Positions 54,434 through 62,256 of a DNA stretch of 64,000 bases are shown here, in pieces. The stretch comes from TMP-24 sp041397305. GTDB lineage: Bacteria; Pseudomonadota; Alphaproteobacteria; Rhodobacterales; Rhodobacteraceae. Within the stretch, counting starts at the first letter, position 1, and every line of letters starts with the position of its first letter. Below the pieces are notes generated by a model that did not search any database, was not told where the DNA came from, and saw only the letters and a list, made by a program, of their open reading frames with translations. Location of the stretch: the NCBI GenBank assembly GCA_041397305.1, contig JAWKWX010000015.1, positions 1 through 64,000 of the forward strand. Direction: 5' to 3'. Made by a program: the position numbers and the translations under genes.

Positions 54434-54736
54434 TCAGCGCCGCTTCAGCCGTTCTTCGGCGGCCTTCGCTTGCTTCAAGCTCTCGCTCAGCTGCCTGTCG
54501 ATCGCGCCTAAGTTCGCCGCTTCGCTCAGCAAGCCACGCAAGGCCGTCATGTACTCGATCTGCGACCGAATGAGCAGCGCCACGCAATCGGCCAAGCCAT
54601 CCATCCTCAGCCCCATCCGGTTGGTCGAGCGCGTTTCCAAGTCGCGTAAGGCCTGTGCCGAGGTTTCGGAGGCTGTCGCCAACCGTTCGACGTAGCCAAG
54701 CAATTCGCGCTCCAGCGCTGTCAGGGGCGTCTGCAT
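54434..54736 (-). CDS. MobD/MbeD-like mobilization protein
   Basis: The 100-residue product begins MQTPLTALERELLGYVERLA and is helical throughout, like MbeD/MobD proteins (which begin with a TELE-x-x-LL helix). Its ATG overlaps the ATGA at the end of the membrane-protein gene upstream, with GGAG before it. It is wholly contained within the relaxase C-terminal frame. MbeD's role is in relaxosome support and entry exclusion. A second ATG four bases earlier (54740) starts the overlapping relaxase frame. Confidence 0.55.
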   Translation of the reverse strand: MQTPLTALERELLGYVERLATASETSAQALRDLETRSTNRMGLRMDGLADCVALLIRSQIEYMTALRGLLSEAANLGAIDRQLSESLKQAKAAEERLKRR

Positions 54737-55036
54737 TCATTTCTCCGATATCTGAATGCACAACACCGATCTCTGATCGCTGATCGCGCATGTCTGAATA
54801 CTCGCCCGTTCCGGGTCGGTCAGAAGGTAGGTTGTCCCGCCCTGGTCGATCCTTTGCAGGCCAAGGCGCGACAGTTCCGATTTCGACAGCATCGCGCTCC
54901 AGAACCAACTCAGCACGAGCAGCGCCGTGATCGCGGCGGTCGCGGTCGCCAGCAGGATCATCGGCCCTAAGGTCAGCCAGCGCGTGATCCGGTGCTGGAA
55001 GCTCTGCATCGTGCCCGAGGTCGCGTGCAGAAACAT
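54737..55036 (-). CDS. Small membrane protein, second half of MobB-like gene
   Basis: The frame from MFLHATSGTMQSFQHRITRW has one long hydrophobic segment (LGPMILLATATAAITALLVL) and a short exported or cytosolic end (IDQGGTTYLLTDPE). It ends in ATGA overlapping the MobD-like start. With the proposed inversion undone, it is in frame with the coiled-coil part at 52700-52861 and would form a 159-residue coil-plus-anchor protein, the layout of MobB-type proteins. As it stands it may be expressed as a truncated 99-residue protein. Confidence 0.5.
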   Translation of the reverse strand: MFLHATSGTMQSFQHRITRWLTLGPMILLATATAAITALLVLSWFWSAMLSKSELSRLGLQRIDQGGTTYLLTDPERASIQTCAISDQRSVLCIQISEK

Positions 55037-55050
55037 GCGGGTGGCACCGC

Positions 55051-55269
55051 CACGATCTCAGGCGAACAGCAGCAACAATCATGCACGCCCTCAAGGTGCC
55101 GGTGTCGACAATCGATCAAATCCTAGGTCATAACGACCCCCTGAAACGCGAACATGTCAGCGGCGCCGCGTCCCACTATCTGCGCTTGGGGAAAGTGATG
55201 AAGAAGATTCGAGACCCTCAGGAAGAGGCGCTCAGCGAGCTAGCTGCGGCGTTGGAGTCGCTCGAATGA
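55051..55269 (+). pseudogene. C-terminal remnant of a tyrosine recombinase (integrase)
   Basis: The frame reads HDLRRTAATIMHALKVPVST, the box II HxxR motif of tyrosine recombinases, then IDQILGHNDPLKREHVSGAA and SHYLRLGKVMKKI, in which the Tyr of SHY is in the catalytic position. The N-terminal three quarters are missing: upstream in this frame the sequence merges with the mobilization genes on the other strand. It may have been the integrase of the island, cut by the same event that split the relaxase. The ATG at 55081 is internal and not a real start. Confidence 0.7.
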
Positions 55270-55359
55270 CGAGCAGTTTCTTTTGCCGGCTGCGTCGATC
55301 ACCAACGTCTACCCCGTCCAAGTAAGGCTCTCAGCGCTCCAGATCCAGTTGTGCCTCAG

Positions 55360-55500
55360 AAATGAAGACACGGGCCGCAGCCCGTGTCTTGATGTGGTGC
55401 TCTGTCGAGCTTGTTAGCCGCTCGACCGCGATTTCTGAACAACGCCATGAGAGGGTGAATACCACAGGAAGTCAAGCGGCTCCCAGCTTGGCCAGATCAA
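55360..55500 (-). ncRNA. Candidate tracrRNA of the cas9 locus
   Basis: On the reverse strand, divergent from cas9, two stable hairpins follow one another: GTCGAGC/GCTCGAC with loop GGCTAACAA (55405-55427), and AAGACACGGGC/GCCCGTGTCTT with a 4-base loop (55366-55391) followed by CATTTCT. A GGCTAACAA-type nexus loop and a last terminator hairpin are common in type II-C tracrRNAs. The anti-repeat would lie upstream, around 55430-55490 (GTTGTTCAGAAATCGCG and CACCCTCTCATGGC). No CRISPR repeat is present to test pairing, so this stays a candidate. Confidence 0.45.
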
Positions 55501-55604
55501 TCATGGGCAATGCAATAGTCGGCAACGACACGAAACGGTTGAAACTGGCGTAACTAATCGCCAATCTCGGCCCATGATCCCATAACCACTTTTGACCAAA
55601 CACA

Positions 55605-57374
55605 ATGCCAACACGCCTTGCACTTGATATCGGAACCTCTTCCATCGGCTGGATACTCTACGAACTCGTCGGCGGTCAGCCTGCTCGTATCCTTGATGGC
55701 GGCACTCGCATTTTTGGCGATGGGCGCGACGCCAAGACAGGCCAATCGCTCGCAGTGGGCCGTCGAATTGCGCGCGGAATGCGGCGTCGCCGTGACCGCT
55801 ACCTCCGCCGCCGTGCGGCTCTCATGAAGCGCCTAGCTGCGACGGGACTAATGCCCCGTGACCCAGACGAGGCTGCAAAGCTGGCTGCGCTTGATCCCTA
55901 CGCGCTGCGCGCCGAGGGATTGGACCATCCTCTGCCTCCGGCACACTTGGGCCGTGCGCTGTTCCACCTTAACCAGCGGCGCGGTTTCAAATCAAACCGG
56001 CGAACGGACAAGTCCAACAACGAGGGGGGGCTGATCGCTGATGCGTCCGCCCGACTCGATCAGGCGATGATGGCGGCAGGTGCGCGAACCTATGGAGAAT
56101 TCCTTTACTTGCGCCGCAAGTCGGCGGAAGATCCACGTGCCGTGCCGGCCGTCCGCACCCGGATCAATCCGCATCTGACCAAAGAAAATGGCAAGGCCGA
56201 GCCGGGTTATGACTTCTACCCGGATCGTCATCACCTCGAAAGTGAGTTTCGGAAGCTGTGGGCAGCGCAGGCTCGCGACAATCCCGAACTGACCGGAGAG
56301 TTGGGCGATCTGTTGTTCGAAACAATTTTTCATCAGCGCCCATTGAGGGCTCCCGCAGTCGGACGCTGCCTGTTCCTACCAGAGCCGCGGCTCCCCAAGG
56401 CGCATCCGCTGACGCAAGCCCGCACGCTCTATGAGACGGTTAACATGCTGCGAGTCGCCGTATCTGGCCAGTCGAAGCGCCGCCTGAGTCGCGAGGAACG
56501 GGACAAGATCATACTCGCGCTTAACAACCGCAAGATACTCGCCTCACCGGGCAAGAACGTGATGACCCTTTCGGCCATCGGCAAAGAAATCAAGTTGCGT
56601 GCTGGTGAGACGTTCTCGCTCGAGACTACCAACCGCGAGGCCATCGCCTGCGACCCGGTCCGGATGAGCCTGGCCTACGCCGACCGCTTCGGCCCACAAT
56701 GGTCCACACTAACGGTAGATCAGCAATGGGAACTCATCAGGCGTCTGCGCGACGAGCAGGACGGCGAGGCGCTGGTCCTCTGGATCATGGACCGTTACGG
56801 CGTTGACCGTGAACGCGCCCGCGCCATCGCCGATTCCCCGCTGCCCGAGGGTTTCGGCCGCCTCGGAGAAACGGCAACCCGCCGTATTCTCAATGTGCTC
56901 ATTGGCGGAACTTCGGACCAGGAGGTGCCGACCTACAACGAGGCAGTGTCTTTCTGCGGTTGGGATCATTCGCGTTTTGGCACCGGCGAGGTGTTGGACC
57001 GCCTTCCCTACTATGGTCAGATTCTAGACCGTCATGTCTTGCCCGGGACCGGCGAGGACTCCCATGATGATGTCACACGTTTCGGCAGGATCACCAACCC
57101 TACGGTCCATATTGGGCTTGGGCAGGTGCGGCGGCTGGTGAATAGGGTGATCGAGGTCTACGGGCGCCCCCACGAGATCGTCGTCGAACTCGCCCGTGAC
57201 CTGAAAATGAGCGAGGAACAGAAGCGCGAACTGGCCAAGACTAATGCACGGAACCAGAAGGCTGCGGAAAAGCGCAGTCAGAAACTGATCGAGGAACTGA
57301 AGATCGCGGATACCGGCGCAAACCGCGCAATGTGGCCTGCTGCCGGTTTCGTGGACACGAAGATAAGATCGTGA
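55605..57374 (+). pseudogene. cas9: Type II-C Cas9, truncated by IS3 insertion before HNH
   Basis: Residues 1-576 are Cas9: RuvC-I ALDIGTSSIGW (catalytic D8), the arginine-rich bridge helix RRIARGMRRRRDRYLRRRAA, the recognition lobe with GRALFHLNQRRGFKSNRRTD (a hallmark of Cas9), YETVNMLRVA, and RuvC-II HEIVVELARDLK (E528). The last 13 residues (WPAAGFVDTKIRS) come from the IS end. HNH, RuvC-III and PAM-interacting domains, normally another 450-500 residues in type II-C enzymes, are missing and are not found elsewhere in the window. No cas1, cas2 or array follows. It cannot cut both strands; only DNA or RNA binding might remain. Confidence 0.9.
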
Positions 57375-57395
57375 CCAAGGAACTGGAGAGTGGAT

Positions 57396-57686
57396 ATGAC
57401 GAGACGGAAGTTCAGCCGTGAGTTCAAGATCGAGGCCGTGAGGCTGGTGACGGACCGTGGCGTGGCGGTGGCGCAAGCCGCCCGTGACCTGGACGTGGCC
57501 GAGAGCGTTCTGCGCCGCTGGATGCGGGAGCTGACTGCTGCGCCTGCGGCGGCCTTTCCCGGGAACGGGCAGATGCGGGCCGATCTGGCCGAGATTGCAG
57601 CCCTGAAGAAAGAGGTCGCGCGTCTTCGTGCGGAGCGTGACATTCTGAAGAAAGCGGCCGCTTTTTTCGCGCGCGAGGCGACATGA
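57396..57686 (+). CDS. IS3-family transposase OrfA
   Basis: The ATG at 57396 (MTRRKFSREFKIEAVRLVTD), preceded by GGAGAG, gives 96 residues; a GTG at 57390 is possible. The N-terminus is the IS3 helix-turn-helix (VAQAARDLDVAESVLRRWMR) that binds the IS ends, and the C-terminus a leucine-zipper-like helix (EIAALKKEVARLRAERDILK). Its stop overlaps the orfB start (ATGA), so OrfB arises by coupling, or an OrfAB fusion by frameshift. Confidence 0.9.
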   Translation: MTRRKFSREFKIEAVRLVTDRGVAVAQAARDLDVAESVLRRWMRELTAAPAAAFPGNGQMRADLAEIAALKKEVARLRAERDILKKAAAFFAREAT

Positions 57687-58543
57687 GGTTCGCCTTCATC
57701 GCCAAGCACCGCCACATCTGGCCCATCAGCTGGCTGTGCGAGGTGCTGGAGGTCTCGCGTTCCGGCTTCCATGCCTGGCTCAACCGCCCGACGAGCACCC
57801 GCGAGATCCATGACGCCAAGCTCGTCACGGCGATCGAGACGAGCTTCAAGGCCAGCGACCGGACCTACGGCGCGCGCCGCGTCTGGCGCGATGTTCTGGA
57901 AGAGGGGCTGGCCTGCGGGCTTCACCGGATCGAACGTCTGATGCGGGTCAATGCCTTGCGGGCGCGGCCCAAACGCCGTGGAAAGCCGAAGGACGACGGC
58001 GAACGGTCGGTCATCGCCGACAACATCCTGGATAGAGACTTCCAAGCCGACCGGCCGAACCAGAAGTGGCTGGCCGATTTCACCTACATCTGGACCGCCG
58101 AGGGTTGGCTGTATGTCGCGGTCGTGCTGGACCTGTTTTCGCGGCGCGCGGTTGGCTGGTCCATGAAGGCCGACCGGGATGCGTCATTGGTCATGGATGC
58201 GCTGATGATGGCGGTCTGGCGACGTGGAAAGGCCGACGCGCTTCTCCATCATTCCGATCAGGGCTCGCAATACACCAGTGAGCAGTTTCAGAGGCTTCTG
58301 GCCGACAACGGCATCACCTGCTCGATGAGCCGGGCCGGAAACGTCTGGGACAATTCTGCGATGGAGAGCTTCTTCTCCTCGCTGAAGACCGAACGGACGG
58401 CCCGAAAGGTCTACCGCACCCGCGACGAAGCCCGTGCCGACGTCTTCGACTACATCGAGCGCTTCTATAACCCGCGAAGACGGCATTCGAAACTGGGCTA
58501 CCTCAGCCCGATGGAGTTCGAGGCCCGCGCCATGCTAGCTTAA
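57683..58543 (+). CDS. IS3-family transposase OrfB (DDE)
   Basis: The 286-residue product has the retroviral-integrase-like DDE core: first Asp in WLADFTYIW, second in LLHHSDQGSQYTSEQFQRLL, and Glu in NVWDNSAMESFFSSLKTE, with the final FYNPRRRHSKLGYLSPMEFE typical of IS3. The N-terminal HTH_21 helices (YGARRVWRDVLEE) are present. All catalytic residues and both IS ends are intact, so the element may still move. Confidence 0.95.
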   Translation: MRFAFIAKHRHIWPISWLCEVLEVSRSGFHAWLNRPTSTREIHDAKLVTAIETSFKASDRTYGARRVWRDVLEEGLACGLHRIERLMRVNALRARPKRRGKPKDDGERSVIADNILDRDFQADRPNQKWLADFTYIWTAEGWLYVAVVLDLFSRRAVGWSMKADRDASLVMDALMMAVWRRGKADALLHHSDQGSQYTSEQFQRLLADNGITCSMSRAGNVWDNSAMESFFSSLKTERTARKVYRTRDEARADVFDYIERFYNPRRRHSKLGYLSPMEFEARAMLA

Positions 58544-58573
58544 CCTGCTGTCCACGAAATCGGCAGCAGGCCA

Positions 58574-59415
58574 ATTCGAGTTCGGGCGGCAAGAGCCTGT
58601 TTTCCGTGGGTCTGCAGGGCGCCGGTGCGGTTAAGAACAACCAGGTCCTCTCAGAGGGCGAACAGCGGGCGCTGGCGCTCGCGTGCTTCCTCGCCGAGAT
58701 CGGAGGAGACGACACGCGCTATGGCATCATCGTCGACGACCCGGTCTCTTCGCTGGATCATCTGCGCATTCGCAAGGTTGCCAAACGTCTTGTCGCCGAG
58801 GCCGTAAAGGGTCGGCAGGTCGTCATCTTTACGCACAACCTGGTGTTCTTTAACGAGGTGGTCTCTGAGGCGGCCCGAGCCGGAGACGCCGCGCCGCTGA
58901 TCAAGTCAGTCGTCGCCAAAACCCAGTCCGAAGGCTTCGGTGTTATCCGCGAGAACTGCGAGCCGTGGGTCGCCGACCTGAACGCACGGATTGAGACGTT
59001 GCGAAAACGCGCCAAGGTGCTCACGTCCGTGATCGACTTCGATACCGACGATTACCGGCGGCAGGTAAAGGACTTCTACTCGGACCTTCGCGAATCGTGG
59101 GAGCGGGCTGTGGAGGAGATTGTCCTAGCGAAGACCGTGCAGAGGTTCGTGCCGGACGTTAAGACACAGCGCCTCAGGGAGGTTACCGTGACCGATGCAG
59201 ACTATCGGACCATCTTCTTCGCGATGAAGCGAGCGTCGGAACGGTCAGGCCACGATATGTCTGTGGGCAGAGACTTACCGCAGCCGTCCCCGGACGAGTT
59301 GGAGGCAGACCTCAAGGAACTCGAGAACTTCAAGTTCGAGCTCGGCAAGAGGAGGAAGGCGACCTCCGATAGGCGATCCGCGCTCGAGAAACCGGTAGGA
59401 GCAACACTGATTTAG
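58574..59415 (+). pseudogene. AAA ATPase C-terminal part (truncated by IS3)
   Basis: The frame is open from the IS end (NSSSGGKSLFSVG) through to a stop at 59415, with an ABC-type signature LSEGEQRALALACFLAEIGG, Walker B plus D-loop YGIIVDDPVSSLDH, and a His switch VVIFTHNLVF. Walker A and the N-terminal half are missing, so it cannot bind ATP properly. The C-terminal half is alpha-helical with RESWERAVEEIVLAKTVQRF and RGHDMSVGR-like features of AAA_13/RloC-like ATPases, which are common in anti-phage islands. A GTG at 58606 could start a short product. The system type cannot be fixed without the missing half. Confidence 0.75.
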
Positions 59416-59686
59416 GGGCCGTGCATCGGCAAGGCCATTGGTTCGGACAAGCGAACGGGTTCCCACGGAGAATTCTCGACTGTCAGAGCTTTGCGGCAAC
59501 GCCATTCAGAACAACATTCCCTAACTGTATCGGCACCGGAAGCCCATTCGCCTTCTTGGTCGGGGGTTCCCGGCACGCTGTTGCAATTGGTGGCTGCACT
59601 ATCGAGCTTTGCTCGCTACTGACTGTCGCATCCTTCTGTGGCGCGCGAAGCCCGGCGAGTTCCAGTAAACTCTGGATTGCAGTGGG
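59416..59686. other. Intergenic region upstream of the Zorya operon
   Basis: About 270 bases with no convincing gene; an open forward frame (59421-59741) has unlikely composition. It probably holds the zorA promoter. TTGCAG and TTACCATAC near 59670-59690 are weak promoter-like elements. Confidence 0.35.
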
Positions 59687-61216
59687 TTGTTACCATACAA
59701 AAGCTCGACAGCAGGAAGATGTGGGACGGGTGCGAGATTGATCGATTGGGAGTGGCTTAGAGCCCTAGGGGTCCGTGTTGGCGAGTGGATTCAATGGTTT
59801 GCCAATCAGATTGTTGACGAGCATTGGCCTGGCCTGCTCAGTTTGGTGTTCCTGATTGTAACTGTTCTAATTGCGGTAGTGATATGGGCGCAGTCTCGCT
59901 CTTACGTGTCTGTCTTGAAGCACGCCAAGATTGCGGCACTGCGCGCGGCTGACGACAAATCCTTTGATCCAGAGAGCCTCTCGAGCAGTCTTGCAAACAT
60001 GCGGGGGGGCGCGGCCAGGAGACTAGCGACAGCTTTCAAGGAGTTCCGCGAGACGCTGCTTGAAACCGGTCGCCGCGACGACGTGATCGTGCGCAACTCC
60101 ATCCGGCCTGCGGCATTCATCAACGTTGATGATCTCGGGTTCTCGCTGAAAGGCTGGCGCTTCTTACCCGGCACAATAGTCTCGCTTGGCCTACTGCTGA
60201 CGTTCCTGGGCCTTGTCGCGGTGCTGTCGACGACGTCAGACATCTTACCTGACGGTCAAGAAACCGACCAAAAAGCCGTGATGGAGGCCCTAAGAAACCT
60301 GCTTGGTAAGGCATCCGCCAAGTTCACAATATCCCTGTCTGCTCTAGCATGTTCGATAGCGCTCAATCTCGTGCAAAGGGTCTGCGCCAGCCGGGTCGAG
60401 CACCATGCAGCTGAACTTACAAACGAGCTTGAACGCAGGCTGCATTTTGTCAGCCTTGAAGGCCTCGCAGACCGGCAGCTTGGTGCCATCGAAAATCAGA
60501 CCGCAAGCATGAAGGAACTGATTACCACTATGACGGCTGAATTGAGCAAGCCGCTTGCCGCTGTCACGCAAACTTCGATGGACCAGATTTCAGCGATGGT
60601 AGACCAACTGGGCACTTCGATGACTTCCGGCATCGGTTCAGCCTTGGACAAAGTGTCAGAAAGGATCGAGGCCGTCGGGGAGGTTCTGGCTGGAGCCAGC
60701 GCTGGACTTGACGCAGCCGCACAGCAGTTTGATGGGGCGATTAAATCAGCTACCGAGAAGCTTGAGAAATCTGTCTCGCACCTGACTGAGGTCGCCGCGA
60801 ACCTAACCGATGCGAGCGGCCAGCTTTCTGAGAACTTGCCGGTCTTGAGGGGCACGATTGAGGCCAGCAACGCACACGCGATGAAGGTGTCCGAAGGGGC
60901 GGCGACCTTGATTAGCAGCATTAGAGACTCGGTTGTCGAGGAAAGGCGGACAGTCACCGAAACCACGGAAGCCATACGCTCGCTTATCAGATCGTTCGAG
61001 GCCCGAGCTGCAGCATACGACGGACAGTTAGAAAAAGCCTTTCGGACCTACCAGGACGAACTCACCAAGGCCATTGACCTTCTCGAAAATCATGGGAGGG
61101 AGACGAGCTCGCGCTTCGCCGAGGGACTCTCAACTCTGCAAGCAGTCATCGAGAACGCGAAGGCTTTTGAGCCCGAAAGCCAACCAGAATCCGGACCTGA
61201 GGCCGCAGCGATATGA
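59687..61216 (+). CDS. zorA: ZorA, MotA/ExbB-like motor subunit (Zorya)
   Basis: The 509-residue product has three or four membrane helices (LLSLVFLIVTVLIAVVIWAQ at about 45-68, TIVSLGLLLTFLGLVAVLST at about 163-185, and SAKFTISLSALACSIALNLV at about 212-231), the MotA/TolQ/ExbB proton-channel arrangement. A long helical cytoplasmic tail follows (about 240-500, with GTSMTSGIGSALDKVSERIE). In Zorya, ZorA5B2 is a proton-driven motor that senses phage invasion at the envelope. The true start may be the TTG at 59738 (giving LIDWEWLRALG), because the first 17 residues are not family-like. It overlaps zorB by 4 bases. Confidence 0.88.
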   Translation: MLPYKSSTAGRCGTGARLIDWEWLRALGVRVGEWIQWFANQIVDEHWPGLLSLVFLIVTVLIAVVIWAQSRSYVSVLKHAKIAALRAADDKSFDPESLSSSLANMRGGAARRLATAFKEFRETLLETGRRDDVIVRNSIRPAAFINVDDLGFSLKGWRFLPGTIVSLGLLLTFLGLVAVLSTTSDILPDGQETDQKAVMEALRNLLGKASAKFTISLSALACSIALNLVQRVCASRVEHHAAELTNELERRLHFVSLEGLADRQLGAIENQTASMKELITTMTAELSKPLAAVTQTSMDQISAMVDQLGTSMTSGIGSALDKVSERIEAVGEVLAGASAGLDAAAQQFDGAIKSATEKLEKSVSHLTEVAANLTDASGQLSENLPVLRGTIEASNAHAMKVSEGAATLISSIRDSVVEERRTVTETTEAIRSLIRSFEARAAAYDGQLEKAFRTYQDELTKAIDLLENHGRETSSRFAEGLSTLQAVIENAKAFEPESQPESGPEAAAI

Positions 61217-62256
61217 GGGCAGGCCTGCGCCAGCGTCGGCATGAAGAGGAGGAAGAGTCCGTCTTCATTTCGATGACTGACATGACAGTCGGCTTTCTGT
61301 TCATCGTTATCCTGCTCCTTGCATTCTTCGCGACACAGATTGCTCCTGGTGAAATGGTTCCGAAGAGACAGCTCGACGAGCGTGATGATCGGATCGCGGT
61401 CCTTGAAGAAGAGCTAGCCATCTTCGAAGGCTCGAAGAATGACAGCCTGACAAGAGTGCTTGAGAGGCTTAAAGAGCTAGAGGCGCAAAGGCACGAAACG
61501 GATGCCGAACTGGCGCGGCTTCGATCCTTACTCACCGCCTTGCGCGTGGAATTGCGCGTAGCTCCAGACGACGATCTGCTTGCGGAGGTGAGGCTGCTCA
61601 AGCAGCGGCAGGAAGGAAACCCAATCGCGGTATACAACGCAACCGCAGAAAATTCGCGGCGCGAACTTGTCGAACGCATTAGGTCTAGAATTGTAGCGGC
61701 AGATAGTTCTATCGCGGTGAATCTTTCTGAGCGCGGCGACGCACTTCAATTTCGCGGTGAAGGTCTTTTTGCTAAACGGGCAGAGGAGCCCTCTCCTGAG
61801 GGCCGCAAACGAATGGAAATCATCGCAGGCGTGATAGCCCAAGAAATCGGCTGCTTCGTGTTTTCTGAGGCTGTTGGACCTCAGACTGAATGCAACCCCC
61901 ATTCGGTGCTCTTAGATGCAATTCAGATCGAAGGTCACACAGACAGCGATGGGACAGACAACTACAATATGACGCTCGGCGCTCTCAGGGGCTCTTCAGT
62001 ATTCGGAATCATGGTCCGAACGCGAGAAGACTTGCTGAATTTCGACAACCTTCAGGGGCAACCTGTGCTTATGGTCGCCGGATTCGGCGAGGGTCGACCG
62101 ATCGCTGACGAGGCAATTGAGGGCGGGAAGGACGCGAACAGGCGGATCGATATTCGATTTCTGATATTTTCCCCGACCAATGAGCAGACAATTCCACGCA
62201 ACCTTGCTGACATTGCTCGTCTCCGAGACCTCCTAAGCGGGACAAGCCAGGAATGA
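61213..62256 (+). CDS. zorB: ZorB, MotB/OmpA-like peptidoglycan-anchoring subunit (Zorya)
   Basis: The product is 347 residues: a short basic/acidic N-terminus, one membrane helix (MTDMTVGFLFIVILLLAFFA) with D23 at its start, the position of the proton-carrying Asp in this family, then an unusually long coiled coil (about 55-140, KRQLDERDDRIAVLEEELAI), and a C-terminal OmpA-like domain (IEGHTDSDGTDNYNMTLGAL, DANRRIDIRFLIF) that binds peptidoglycan. The E. coli type I ZorB I recall is about 250 residues, so the coil insert here is long. It overlaps zorA and zorC by 4 bases each. Confidence 0.9.
   Translation: MRAGLRQRRHEEEEESVFISMTDMTVGFLFIVILLLAFFATQIAPGEMVPKRQLDERDDRIAVLEEELAIFEGSKNDSLTRVLERLKELEAQRHETDAELARLRSLLTALRVELRVAPDDDLLAEVRLLKQRQEGNPIAVYNATAENSRRELVERIRSRIVAADSSIAVNLSERGDALQFRGEGLFAKRAEEPSPEGRKRMEIIAGVIAQEIGCFVFSEAVGPQTECNPHSVLLDAIQIEGHTDSDGTDNYNMTLGALRGSSVFGIMVRTREDLLNFDNLQGQPVLMVAGFGEGRPIADEAIEGGKDANRRIDIRFLIFSPTNEQTIPRNLADIARLRDLLSGTSQE

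Larger units (their letters stand above)
54405..55054 (-). pseudogene. Relaxase C-terminal part (inverted segment)
   Basis: The reverse frame ending at 54405 is open for over 200 codons with no good start of its own. Its end, DRQAAERELEASEGRRRTAE then AALREQDWGHEL, and its overlap by a membrane-protein gene and a MobD-like gene in other frames, copy the arrangement at the 3' end of ColE1-type relaxase genes. If bases 52862-55054 are flipped, this frame continues exactly from the relaxase N-terminal frame (RYNRSR to SWRCHPHV), giving one ORF of 521 codons. The identification rests on that reconstruction. Confidence 0.5.
57333..58573 (+). mobile_element. IS3-family insertion sequence (1241 bp)
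   Basis: The ends are 25-bp inverted repeats with one mismatch (TGGCCTGCTGCCGGTTTCGT at 57333, and the right end as TGGCCTGCTGCCGATTTCGT on the reverse strand from 58573), with TG...CA termini. It carries orfA and orfB. Flanks are AATG on the left and ATTC on the right, so no 3-4 bp target duplication is seen. That fits recombination between two copies with loss of the DNA between them, because cas9 is cut on the left and a different gene is cut on the right. Confidence 0.92.

Noticed and set aside
55270..55604. CRISPR array near cas9
   Set aside because: No repeat of 30-40 bases recurs here or after the IS; only hairpins were found.
59421..59741. 106-codon forward ORF before zorA
   Set aside because: Cys- and Pro-rich with no motif, poor start, and overlaps zorA; more likely leader DNA.
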